The notes below the pieces were generated by a model that worked only from the letters and a program-made list of their open reading frames with translations, had not been told where the DNA came from and did no database searches. A DNA stretch of 64,000 bases from NCBI GenBank assembly GCA_030765065.1, contig CM060990.1, positions 413,983,198 through 414,047,197 on the forward strand, in the 5' to 3' direction. Positions within the stretch are counted from its first letter, which is position 1, and each line of letters begins with the position of its first letter. Source of the stretch: Deroplatys truncata. Its lineage: Eukaryota; Arthropoda; Insecta; Mantodea; Mantidae. Below are positions 54,908 to 64,000 of this stretch, piece by piece. Position numbers and translations under genes: made by a program.

Positions 54908-57900
54908 TTAAATGCGCAGATTAAAATCACTGTCATGAATAAAACGTAAAACACATTCTACAGCACGCGTGTCGTCTGCCAAAACGTTGGCTAGGCCAAC
55001 AGGCAGACCCACACGAGCACGCAATGCAGCTAAAACCTGACACTCTGTTAAAATGTGACGCACCGTTAAGGGCACGTCACACTGCCCACAGAGTGGTGCG
55101 GGGTCACCACTGAGCAAATACCTATGACTAAAAACACAATGTCCAATCCGTAGACGAGCTAAAATTACCTCTTCCCGACGACAAGAACGAGAAGAGGTAC
55201 CCCAGATTAACAGGAGAGGCTTAACCTCCCGCAACTTGTTCCCCCGGAGGGCCGTCCACTCATCGCGCCAGCGCGAGAGGATGCGGCGACGTAAAATAGC
55301 ACACGAATCTGACGAGGGAACAACAGAGGTAAAAAATCTGGGTAATAAAATCGCCGATTTCGCAGCGGCGTCGGCAGACTCATTCCCTGAGATGCCCACA
55401 TGACCTGGAATCCACATGAAGGACACGCTGATGCCAGAGACACCAAGCGAGTGGAGCAGGTCATGTATGCGCTGTACAAGCGGGTGGTAATGGTACAGCG
55501 CAGTAATAGTCTGAAGGGCACTCAGAGAGTCCGTACAAATAAAACAGTGCTGTAAGGCGTGCCGCTGAATGTATAAAATAGATTGATAAATACTAAAAAG
55601 TTCGGCGGTAAAAATTGAACATTGTGCAGGTAAACGAAACTTAAAACTACAGTGACCAGAAACAAAGGCACATCCAACTCCAGCTTCAGTCTTAGATCCA
55701 TCGGTAAAGATAAAATGGAAGTCCCCGAATTGAGCCCGTACTTCTAAAAAAGCCGATCTAAAGACTGAAGCAGGGGTCTCAGCCTTCGGCATTGACGTTA
55801 GCCCAAGGTGACAGTGGGCCTCAGCGCGGGACCATGGAGGAAAACGCGTTTCTCCCCGTGGAAGGGCCGGCGCTGGCGTAACGTCCAAATGCCGAAGTAG
55901 CAGTCGAAATCGAACCCCTGGAGGGAGCAATGCAGAGGAGCTAACTAAATATTGCCGGTCAAGCGAATCCTCGTAAAATACATCGAAGGACGGGTGGTTA
56001 GGCAAGCTTGAGAGTCGACAAGCATAGCTGCACAAGAGCATCTCACGCCTGAAGGACAGCGGAGGCTCTGCAGCTTCTGCGTACAGACTGGGTACAGGGC
56101 TAGTTGGAAAGGCCCCTGTAGCGACCCTTATGCCACGATGGTGAATGGCATTCAATCGACGTAACACAGATGGACGTGCCGACGAATAAACAATACACCC
56201 GTAATCAAGCTTGGATCGGACCAAAGAGCGATAAAGGCGAAGAAGGACGGTCCGATCAGCTCCCCAGGATGTGCCACTTAAAACACGTAAAATATTAAGA
56301 GAACGGTCACACTTTGCTTTTAAAAAGGAAACGTGCGAGGTCCAACACAACTTCCTGTCAAAAATCAACCCCAAAAATTTCGCCTCGTCTGCAAAAGGAA
56401 GTATCCCAGGCCCAAGATGGAGTGAGGGTGGAGGGAAATACTTCCGGCGCCAAAAGTTGATGCAGACGGATTTCTCGGCGGAGAAATTAAAGCCGTTGGC
56501 GTTACTCCAGGCGTAGAGACGGTCGATACAGCTCTGGAGACGGCGTTCGAGTAGACAGGTCCGCCGTGAACTACAATAAATAGCGAAATCGTCAACAAAA
56601 AGGGACGATGAAATGCCAGGTGGAATACAATGAACAATGGGGTTGATAGCAATCGCAAAAAGTGTGACACTGAGTACAGAGCCCTGCGGTACTCCGTTCT
56701 CTTGAATAAAACGACGAGATAAAACCGAGCCCACACGTACACGAAAGACGCGGTCCGTCATAAACTCCCGAAGAAATATGGGAAGACGACCGCGGATATT
56801 CCAATCGTGAAGTGTACATAAAATGCCGCCCCTCCAACAAGTGTCATAAGCTTTCTCCAGGTCAAAAAATACAGCCACGGTTTGACACTTTCTCAGAAAT
56901 CCATTCATAATATGCGTCGACAAGGACACCAGATGGTCGACGGTAGAGCGATAACGACGAAACCCGCACTGAGCGTTCGCTAGAAGTTTCTGAGACTCAA
57001 GCCACCATGTCAACCGCCCGTTTATCATGCGCTCCATCACCTTGCAAATGCAACTGGTGAGGGAGATAGGGCGGTAGCTGGAAGGTAGTTGGCGATCCTT
57101 CCCAGGCTTAAGAATAGGGACAATGGTGGCTTCGCGCCAAACGGAAGGAAAAATGCCGTCTTGCCAAATACGGTTATAGACCTGTAAGAGAAATAGTTTA
57201 CTGTCGGCTGAAAGGTTCTTTAACATCAGGACATGAATGCCGTCCGGCCCGGGAGCGGAGTGCCGAGAGCAATGAAGAGCGTGCTCCAGCTCCCTCATTG
57301 TGAATAGTTCGTTATAGCATTCATCATTAGCAGACCGAAAAGTATATGATGCGGAATCCTGCCGGTCTTTAATACAGCGAAAGCCGGCGGAATAATGGTC
57401 TGAATGGGATACCGCCTCAAAGGCAGCACCCAGAGTGTTAGCGATGGCAGCCGGATCCACTATGGTGGCATTAGAAACCTGAAGGCCAGAAACAGTACAA
57501 TGTGACACTTTACCTGAGAAGCGACGAAGTTTATCCCAAACAACGGATGAAGGCGTAAAGCGATTAAAATACTCGACAAAACGAGCCCAAGATGCCTTCT
57601 TGCTATCCTGAATAATGCGACGAGCCCTGGCGCGCGATTGTTTAAAAGTCACCAAATTATCAAGTGTAGGGTGTCGCCGAAACACCCTAAGCGCAGTCCT
57701 ACGGGCTCGAACGGCGTCCCGACAATCCTCGTTCCACCACGGAACAGGTGGCCGCCGAGGTTGGGAGGATGAACGGGGTATTGCGCGTTCGGCGGCAGAG
57801 AAAATAACAGACGTAAGGTGCTGCACTAGGTGGTGAATGTCGGAGAAGGGCTGATCGTCAAAATGCACGAGGCTGGAATACAAGCTCCAGTCGGCTTTTG

Positions 57901-58597
57901 CGAATATCCAGGTAGGTACTCTGGAATGCTGTACGTGGTGCGACAGAAGAGAAACGATGCAGGGGTAATGGTCGCTGGAGTAGGTGTCAGCGACGGCGTT
58001 CCACTGAAGACGACGTGCAAGCTGGAGTGAGCAAATTGCAAGGTCCAGGTGAGAAAATGTACCAGAAGAATCAGAAATAAAAGTAGGTGCACCTGTATTG
58101 AGGATGGAAAGATTGAACTGATAAAAAATGTCGGAAAGAAGAGTTCCCCTCGCACAAGCCCTTGGCGAACCCCATAGTGGGTGATGGGCATTAAAATCTC
58201 CCAACAGAAGAAATGGTGTTGGGAGAGCGGACAGGAGAGCTCGAATGTCCGCGGGAGCGAGGGGAGACGATGGAGGTGTATACACAGAACAAACAGAAAA
58301 GAAAAAACCGGGTAACTGCAGTCTAATGGCAACAGCTTGCAAGTCGGACGTAAGTGTGATAGGATGAAAATGAACGTCATTACGCACCAACAACATGACA
58401 CCTCCATGAGCAGGAGCACCCTCCTCCGGTTCAAGATCGTAGCGAACCGGAGTGTACCCTCGGAGATCGAAAGGGTCGTGAGGGCGAAGCTTGGTCTCCT
58501 GCAAACACACGACCATAGGTGAATGGGAACGCAATAAAAGTTGCAGTTCCGCCCTATGCGATCGTACACCACGTACATTCCAGCTCAGGATAGCCAT
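54908..58597 (-). CDS. LINE copy 13 ORF2: endonuclease-reverse transcriptase-RNase H, intact
   Basis: 1229 residues, same length as copy 6. Endonuclease: WNVRG (6-10), QETKL (33-37), GDFNAHH (133-139), SHLDLAI and SSDHYP (207-212). RT: PGPDG, KPGKD, FDLEKAYD (Asp about 579), NGVPQGS and FVDD (about 667-670). RNase H: FTDGS (Asp about 966), TAEL, CTDSLS and GNESAD. The C-terminal knuckle CGQCDVPLTVRHILTEC keeps all four ligands, unlike copy 6. The protein would nick chromosomal DNA and copy the element RNA from the exposed 3' end in the nucleus. The start is the ATG 20 nt after the ORF1 stop. Confidence 0.97.
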   Translation of the reverse strand: MAILSWNVRGVRSHRAELQLLLRSHSPMVVCLQETKLRPHDPFDLRGYTPVRYDLEPEEGAPAHGGVMLLVRNDVHFHPITLTSDLQAVAIRLQLPGFFFSVCSVYTPPSSPLAPADIRALLSALPTPFLLLGDFNAHHPLWGSPRACARGTLLSDIFYQFNLSILNTGAPTFISDSSGTFSHLDLAICSLQLARRLQWNAVADTYSSDHYPCIVSLLSHHVQHSRVPTWIFAKADWSLYSSLVHFDDQPFSDIHHLVQHLTSVIFSAAERAIPRSSSQPRRPPVPWWNEDCRDAVRARRTALRVFRRHPTLDNLVTFKQSRARARRIIQDSKKASWARFVEYFNRFTPSSVVWDKLRRFSGKVSHCTVSGLQVSNATIVDPAAIANTLGAAFEAVSHSDHYSAGFRCIKDRQDSASYTFRSANDECYNELFTMRELEHALHCSRHSAPGPDGIHVLMLKNLSADSKLFLLQVYNRIWQDGIFPSVWREATIVPILKPGKDRQLPSSYRPISLTSCICKVMERMINGRLTWWLESQKLLANAQCGFRRYRSTVDHLVSLSTHIMNGFLRKCQTVAVFFDLEKAYDTCWRGGILCTLHDWNIRGRLPIFLREFMTDRVFRVRVGSVLSRRFIQENGVPQGSVLSVTLFAIAINPIVHCIPPGISSSLFVDDFAIYCSSRRTCLLERRLQSCIDRLYAWSNANGFNFSAEKSVCINFWRRKYFPPPSLHLGPGILPFADEAKFLGLIFDRKLCWTSHVSFLKAKCDRSLNILRVLSGTSWGADRTVLLRLYRSLVRSKLDYGCIVYSSARPSVLRRLNAIHHRGIRVATGAFPTSPVPSLYAEAAEPPLSFRREMLLCSYACRLSSLPNHPSFDVFYEDSLDRQYLVSSSALLPPGVRFRLLLRHLDVTPAPALPRGETRFPPWSRAEAHCHLGLTSMPKAETPASVFRSAFLEVRAQFGDFHFIFTDGSKTEAGVGCAFVSGHCSFKFRLPAQCSIFTAELFSIYQSILYIQRHALQHCFICTDSLSALQTITALYHYHPLVQRIHDLLHSLGVSGISVSFMWIPGHVGISGNESADAAAKSAILLPRFFTSVVPSSDSCAILRRRILSRWRDEWTALRGNKLREVKPLLLIWGTSSRSCRREEVILARLRIGHCVFSHRYLLSGDPAPLCGQCDVPLTVRHILTECQVLAALRARVGLPVGLANVLADDTRAVECVLRFIHDSDFNLRI

Positions 58598-58617
58598 GAA
58601 TAAAAGGGATAAACTGT

Positions 58618-59934
58618 CTACTTAGAAGGGCGGCTTAAAATTACCTTTTGTTTAACCTTTGGGCTCGGGCTTTTTGTATGCAGTTGGTCAGACTCCATAG
58701 CTTCCTCGGAGGGAGGGCCCACGCGCTCAGTGCCAGAAACCGATTCAAGCGCCGTGAATCGGTTCTGGGTGGCGATGGGTGAGGGGTGCCGCTGAGCGCG
58801 GCTTGTCCCAGGACCTTCCTGGGACAGCGACCTCCGAGGAGGAGAAGGTGAACTTTTGCTACCGCGCGCACGCGGAGGGTCTTTCAAGAAATCTTCCCTA
58901 CGTAGTTTCTGCTTGGGATTCTTTTCAGCGGCTTGCGACTTCATTGACTTTGGACCAGGTTTATAAGGCTTGGTAACAGTAGCTTTAATAGACGGCCGGA
59001 TGGTAGTGGCGGTTAATCCAGTCAAGGTCCAGGTCTGAGTTTCGGCATCTACTCGTGGTACTGGCGAGGCAACAACAGAACTAAACGTGCCAGATCGCAG
59101 GAGTGAAGGTTGGCGCGCATGGTAACGCCTCCGGGCTTCAGCGAAGGAGAGTTTTTCCTTTACCCGGATCTCCTGGATCGCCTTCTCGTCCAAGTACCGC
59201 GGACAGTCGGCAAACGAAGCAGAATGAGACCCTTTGCAATTAACGCAGACGGGGGCTGTTGAACAGGTACCTTCGTGTGAGGGCTGGCTACATGTTGCAC
59301 AGATGTTAACGGCACTCTTACATGAGACTTGCGTATGCCCAAAACGTTGGCATTTAAAACAACGCAGAGGTCTAGGAATATAAGGCCTCACAGAAATCCG
59401 TTCGTACCCTGCGGAAATGCTCGTGGGCAGATCGACGCCATCAAATGTAATAAACAGGGTACGAGTGGGTACCAATACGCCGTCGCGTTTGGCCTGCACT
59501 CGATGGTCCGCTGTCACCTTCTGGTCTGCAAGATATTCTACCAGGTCTTCGTTCGATATACCATCGAGGCTATGGGTGGTAATAACGCCTCGACAGGAAT
59601 TCAATGTGCGGTGTTTCTCGACACGGATAGGATAGCCGTGGAGAAGCGTAGCGCGCAACAAGGTCTTACTTTGCAGATCGGATTTCGTTTGGGCTAATAA
59701 GGAACCATTCCGTAGACGAGTGCAGGACTGAACCGCACCAGCAATTGCATCAATGCCCTTTTGAATGATGAAAGGGTTCACCTTCTCAAAGCTTTGTCCT
59801 TCTTCGGTTCGTGAAATGACCAAGTAACAACCAGTTGTCGGTGGTGTCACTTCTGTTACATAGACTTTTCGGCGCTTGTTAGTAGTAATGGAGGAAGGGT
59901 GCTCCATAGCGAAATAAATTCTCCACCATTGCAA
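58618..59934 (-). CDS. LINE copy 13 ORF1: zinc-knuckle RNA-binding protein, intact
   Basis: 438 residues from MQWWRIYFAMEHPSS, with a second possible start at the Met at residue 10. An RRM-like region precedes the knuckles CFKCQRFGHTQVSC, CATCSQPSHEGTC and CVNC...H...C, and the C-terminus is Lys/Ser/Pro-rich. It is close to copy 6 ORF1, with the same KVYVTEVTPPTTG subtype. It presumably binds the element RNA in cis with ORF2. Confidence 0.96.
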   Translation of the reverse strand: MQWWRIYFAMEHPSSITTNKRRKVYVTEVTPPTTGCYLVISRTEEGQSFEKVNPFIIQKGIDAIAGAVQSCTRLRNGSLLAQTKSDLQSKTLLRATLLHGYPIRVEKHRTLNSCRGVITTHSLDGISNEDLVEYLADQKVTADHRVQAKRDGVLVPTRTLFITFDGVDLPTSISAGYERISVRPYIPRPLRCFKCQRFGHTQVSCKSAVNICATCSQPSHEGTCSTAPVCVNCKGSHSASFADCPRYLDEKAIQEIRVKEKLSFAEARRRYHARQPSLLRSGTFSSVVASPVPRVDAETQTWTLTGLTATTIRPSIKATVTKPYKPGPKSMKSQAAEKNPKQKLRREDFLKDPPRARGSKSSPSPPRRSLSQEGPGTSRAQRHPSPIATQNRFTALESVSGTERVGPPSEEAMESDQLHTKSPSPKVKQKVILSRPSK

Positions 59935-60542
59935 CCGTCTCCGACCTCGGGCTCTGACTTCTCGGGCGTTACCCCGGCTTGGGTGAGTGGCCTATCTATA
60001 CCAGACTCACCCCAGGGTCACACCTCCCAGAACATAGACAGAGGGACCCAATCGCCGTCAGAAGTCAGCAGCTCAGGCAATGGCCCCCCCGCGGGACTGC
60101 AGTTGAACAGCGGATACGAACACATACCCTACATGACGACCCCGGGTGGTGGGGATGACGCCATTACCCACTCACCCAGCTGCGCACGCGGTGCGCGGGT
60201 ATCCGTCAGGCTGTGTCCACGGAGGATTGAAATAAAAAGATAAAAGAAACTAAAACTGTGTGGGCGTTTCGCACGCAAGGTAGGCCGGCGGGGAAGAAAA
60301 AGAGATATGCGAATGTCATGGTGCGAAATGGCCGGAAAGTGATAAGGGAAGAAAGAAACGATGGTGAGGTGCGGTATGAATGGAATGTAAAGAACGCACG
60401 AGAGCCTACCTTGTGTCCACCGGTCACTTGAAGAACCCACCTCGACCGGATGGGGGTGAGGGGATGAATGTGGCGATGAATGGCTCGGGAACCCCCGGGT
60501 GCGCCAAAAACCCGTACTCACATAAGGTGAGCCTCTGAGGGG
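59935..60542 (-). promoter_or_regulatory. 5' UTR of copy 13
   Basis: 608 nt with the family's terminal hairpins. The palindrome has one change (CCCCTCAGAGG on minus), which weakens one pair. The antisense frame (59899-60243) is open for 114 codons. Confidence 0.6.
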
Positions 60543-60555
60543 CAAGCGAGTGGAG
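60543..60555. repeat. Target-site duplication of copy 13, right
   Basis: Exact partner of 54462-54474 (caagcgagtggag). Confidence 0.96.
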
Positions 60556-63500
60556 CAGGTCATGTATGCGCTGTACGAGTGGGTGGTAATGGTACAGCGC
60601 AGTAATACTCTGAAGGGCAGTCAGAGAGTCCGTACAAATAAAACAGTGCCGTAAGTCGTGCCGCTGAATGTATAAAACGGATTGATAAATGCTAAAACGT
60701 TCGGCGGTAAAAATTGAACATTGTCGAGGTAAACGAAAAGTAAAACTCTGTACACCAAAAAAAAGGCACATCTTACTCCAATATCAGTCTTAGACCCATC
60801 AGTGTATATAAAATGACAGTCCCCGAACTGCGCCTGTAGTTCTAAAAAGGCGGATCTAAAAACAGAAGCAGCGGTCGCATTTTTCGGCATCGACGTTAGC
60901 CCAAGGTGGATGTGAGCCTCAGCGCGCGACCATGGAGGAAAACGCGTTTCCCCTCGGGTAAGGTCCGGCGATGGCGTAACGTCCAAATGCCGAAGTTGCA
61001 GTCGAAATAGAACCCCTGGAGGGAGCAATGCAGAGGAGCTAACTAAATATTGCCGATCAAGCGAATCCTCGTAAAATGTCGGGAAGGACGGGTGGTCAGG
61101 CAAGCTGGAGAGTCGACAAGCATAGCTGCACAAGAGCATCTCACGCCTGAAGGACAGCGGAGGCTCTGCAGCTTCTGCGTACAGACTGGGTACAGGGCTA
61201 GTTGGAAAGGCCCCTGTAGCGACTCTTATGCCACGATGGTGAATGGCATTCAATCGACGTAACACAAATGGACGTGCCGACGAATAAACAATACACCCGT
61301 AATCAAGCTCGGATCGGACCAAAGAGCGATAAAGACGAAGAAGGACGGTCCGATCAGCTTCCCAGGATGTGCCACTTAAAATACGTAAAAGATTAAGAGA
61401 ACGGTCTCACTTAGGTTTTAAAAAGGAAACGTGAGAAGTCCAGCTCAGCTTCCGGTCAAAGATCAACCCCAAAAATTTCACCTCGTCTGCAAATGGAAGG
61501 ACCTCCGACCCAAGATGGAGAGAGGACGGAGGAAAAGCCTTCCGGCGCCAGAAGTTGATGCAGACGGATTTCTCGGCGGAGAAATTAAAACCGTTAGCGT
61601 TACTCCAGGCGTAGAGACGGTCGATACAGCTCTGGATACGGTGTTCGAGGAGACAGGTCCGCCGTGAACTGCAATAAAAGGCAAAATCATCAACAAAAAG
61701 GGACGATGAAATGCCAGGTGGAATACAATCAACAATAGGGTTGATAGCAATCGCAAAAAGTGTGACACTGAGTACAGAGCCTTGCGGTACTCCGTTCTCT
61801 TGAATAAAACAACTAGATAAAACCTAGCCCACACGTACACGAAAGACGCGGTCCGTCATAAACTCCCGAAGAAATATGGGAAGACGACCGCGTATATTCC
61901 ATGCGTGAAGTGTACGTAAAATGCCGCCCCTCCAACAAGTGTCATAAGCTTTCTCCAGGTCAAAAAATACAGCCACGGTTTGACACTTTCTCAGAAATCC
62001 ATTCATAATATGCGTCGACAAGGACACCAGATGGTCGACGGTAGAGCGATAGCCACGAAATCCGCACTGAGCGTTCGCTAGAAGTTTCTGAGACTCAAGC
62101 CACCATGTCAACCGCCCGTTGATCATGCGCTCCATCACCTTGCAAATGCAACTGGTGAGGGAGATAGGGCGGTAGCTGGAAGGTAGTTGGCGATCCTTCC
62201 AAGCTAAGTATAGGGACAATGCCGGCTTCGCGCCAAACGGAAGGAAAAAAGCCGTCTTGCCAAATACGGTTATAGTCCTGTAAGAGAAAGAGTTTACTGT
62301 CGGCTGAAAGGTGCTTTAACATCACGACATGTATGCCGTCCGGGCCAGGAGCGGAGTGCCTAGAGCAATTAAGAGCGTGCTCCAGCTCCCTCATTGTAAA
62401 AAGTTCGTTGTAACATTCAGTGTTAGCAGACCGAAAATTATATGGTGCAGAATCCAGCCGGTCTTTAATAGAGCGAAAGACGGCGGAATAATGGTGTAAA
62501 CTGGAAACCGCTCAAAGGCAGATCCCAGGGTGTTAGCGATGGCAGCCGGATCCACTATGGTGGCATTAGAAACCTGAAGGCCAGAAATAGTACAATGCGA
62601 CACTTTACCTGAGAAACGACGAAGTTTATCCCAAACAACAGATGAAGGCGTAAAGCGATTAAAAGACTCGACAAAACGAGCCCACGACGCCTTCTTGCTA
62701 TCCTGCATAGTGCGACGAGCCCAGGCGCGCCATTGTTTAAAAGTCAACAAATTAACAAGTGTAGGGTGTCGCCCAAACACCTTAAGTGCAGTCCTACGAG
62801 CACGAACGGCGGCCCAAAAATCCTCGTTCCACCACGGAACAGGCATTCGCCGAGGTTGAAAGGATGAACGGGGAATTGCGCGTTCGGCAGCAGAGAAAAT
62901 AGTAGAGGTAAGGTACTGCACTAGTTGGTTAATGTCGGTGAAGGGCTGGTCGTCAAAATGCACGAGGCTGGAACACAAGCTCCTGTCGGCTTTTGGGAAT
63001 ATCCAGGTAGGCACTCTGGAATGTAGTACGTGGTGTGACAGAAGAGAAACGATGAAGGGGTAATGGTCGCTGGAATAGGTGTCAGCGACGACGTTCCACT
63101 GCAGACGACTAGCAAGCTGGAGTGAGCAAACGGCAAGGTCCAGGTGTGAGAATGTACCAGAAGAATCAGAAATAAAATTAGGCTTACCTGTATTGAGGAT
63201 TGAAAGATTGAACTGGTAAAAAATGTCGGAAAGAAGAGTTCCCCTCGCACAAGCCCTTGGCGAACCCCATAGTGGGTGATGGGCATTAAAATCTCCCAAC
63301 AGAAGAACTGGTCTTGGGAGAGCGGACAGGAGAGCCCGAATGTCCGCGGGAGCGAGGGGAAACGATGGAGGTGAATACACAGAACAAACGGAAAAGAAAA
63401 AACCGGGTAACTGCAGTCGAATGGCAACAGCTTGCAAGTCGGACGTAAGTGTGAAAGTTTGAAAATGAACGTCATTACGCACAAAAATCATAACACCACC

Positions 63501-63692
63501 ATGAGCAGGAGTACCCTCCTCCGGTTCAAGGTCGTAGCGAACCGGAGTGTACCCTCGATGATCGAAAGGGTCTTGAGGGCGAAGCTTGGTCTCCTGCAAA
63601 CATACGACCATAGGTGAATGGGAACGCAATAAAAGCTGCAGTTCCGCCCTATGCGATCGAACACCACGTAAATTCCAGCTCAGGATAGCCAT
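60556..63692 (-). pseudogene. LINE copy 12 ORF2, N-terminal to RNase H portion, broken
   Basis: The start is at 63692 (MAILSWNLRGVRS), and 400 codons are open through the endonuclease and linker. Lesions: a missing base near 62510 (accgctcaaagg), two missing bases near 62204 in the KPGKD region, a Ser-to-TAG nonsense near 61826 (VGS region), and a frame break in an A-run near 60765 within RNase H. FVDD and FDLEKAYD are still readable. Confidence 0.9.
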
Positions 63693-63710
63693 GAATAAAA
63701 GGAATAAACT

Positions 63711-64000
63711 CTCTACTTAAAGGGCGGCTTAAAAGAATCTTTTGCTTAACCTTTGGGCTCGGGCTTTTTGTATGGAGTTGGTCAGACTCCATAGCTTCCT
63801 CGGAGGGAGGGCCCACGCGCTCGGTGCCAGAAACCGATTCAAGCGCCGTGAATCGGTTCTGGGTGGCGATGAGTAAGGGGTGCCGCTGAGCGCGTCTTGT
63901 CCCAGGACCTTCCTGGGACAGCGACCTCCGAGGAGGTGAAGGTGTACTTTTGTTACCGCGCGCACGCGGAGGGTCTTTCAAAAAATCTTCCCTAAGAAGT
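63711..64000 (-). pseudogene. LINE copy 12 ORF1, C-terminal portion, partial
   Basis: The basic C-terminal region (KDPPRARGNKS...KSPSPKVKQK) is readable from the window edge. The end reads KILLSRPLSREF where intact copies have KVILSRPSK and a stop: a missing base near 63719 carries the frame past the normal stop into the ORF2 start region. The N-terminal three quarters lie outside the window. Confidence 0.75.

Larger units (their letters stand above)
54475..60542 (-). mobile_element. LINE copy 13, complete, both ORFs intact (best candidate active copy)
   Basis: This 6068-bp element sits in copy 12 with a perfect 13-bp duplication. Both ORFs are open and all recognised catalytic and metal-binding residues are present. 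It is the innermost insertion of the right cluster, so it is among the youngest. Its 3' tail is four taag units (54475-54490) rather than the atg repeat of the other main-family copies. Confidence 0.97.
60543..64000 (-). mobile_element. LINE copy 12, main segment, continues beyond the window
   Basis: Copy 12 resumes after copy 13 and extends through RNase H, RT, endonuclease and the C-terminal part of ORF1 to the window edge. The remaining ORF1 and 5' UTR must lie to the right of 64000 if the copy is full length. Confidence 0.93.

Noticed and set aside
31957-64000. Tandem repeat or satellite array
   Set aside because: The repeated blocks begin and end at element termini with target-site duplications and interrupt one another at different points, which fits nested insertion rather than tandem duplication.
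1-64000. CRISPR arrays, rRNA, tRNA or prokaryotic genes
   Set aside because: No regularly spaced short direct repeats, no cloverleaf or rRNA signatures and no operon-like gene order were seen.
1-64000. Assembly artefact from collapsed or misjoined LINE copies
   Set aside because: Five junction pairs have perfect, different target-site duplications with the host element resuming at the exact base, which misjoins would not produce. The copy 2/3 junction remains open.

Overview
This window is eukaryotic and looks arthropod, probably insect. There are no operons or prokaryotic signals. Most of it consists of APE-type non-LTR retrotransposons (LINEs) of the I superfamily, defined by ORF1 with three zinc knuckles and ORF2 with endonuclease, reverse transcriptase and RNase H. 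About 4.6 kb is AT-rich single-copy-like DNA with microsatellites, relics of DNA transposons and possible exons of a host gene. The clade and species are inferred; no species can be read from the sequence.

I resolve 13 LINE copies, all with their sense strand on minus, so the 5' end is at the higher coordinate. Left cluster (1-27315): copy 1 (1-1567) lies in copy 2 (1568-4833). Copy 3 (4834-7271 and 13102-15092) is split by copy 4 (7272-13101), a divergent family. After about 220 bp of other DNA, copy 5 (15323-16825 and 22865-27305) is split by copy 6 (16826-22864), which has both ORFs open. Right cluster (31957-64000): copy 7 is cut by copy 8, 8 by 9, and 9 by 10. Copy 10 is split by the complete copy 11 (45363-51426) and then cut by copy 12. 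Copy 12 is split by the complete copy 13 (54475-60542), which has both ORFs open, and then runs off the right edge. Perfect target-site duplications of 10-15 bp prove the five complete insertions (copies 4, 5, 6, 11, 13).

A full element is about 6.0 kb: a 610-nt 5' UTR that begins with short hairpins, ORF1 (438 codons), a 20-22 nt gap, ORF2 (1229 codons), and a 400-nt 3' UTR that ends in a 9-bp stem-loop and a short-repeat tail, usually (ATC)n read on the minus strand. ORF1 would coat the element RNA. ORF2 nicks the target, primes cDNA from it and supplies RNase H. The 5' and 3' terminal hairpins keep their pairing in divergent copy 4 through compensatory changes, so they are probably functional RNA elements.

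The 27316-31956 interval holds a decayed mariner-like transposase, a probable hAT-like non-autonomous element with an (AAT)n tract at its edge, a 167-bp MITE-like inverted-repeat element, a (GT)n tract, and one good internal exon candidate on the minus strand (31266-31431).
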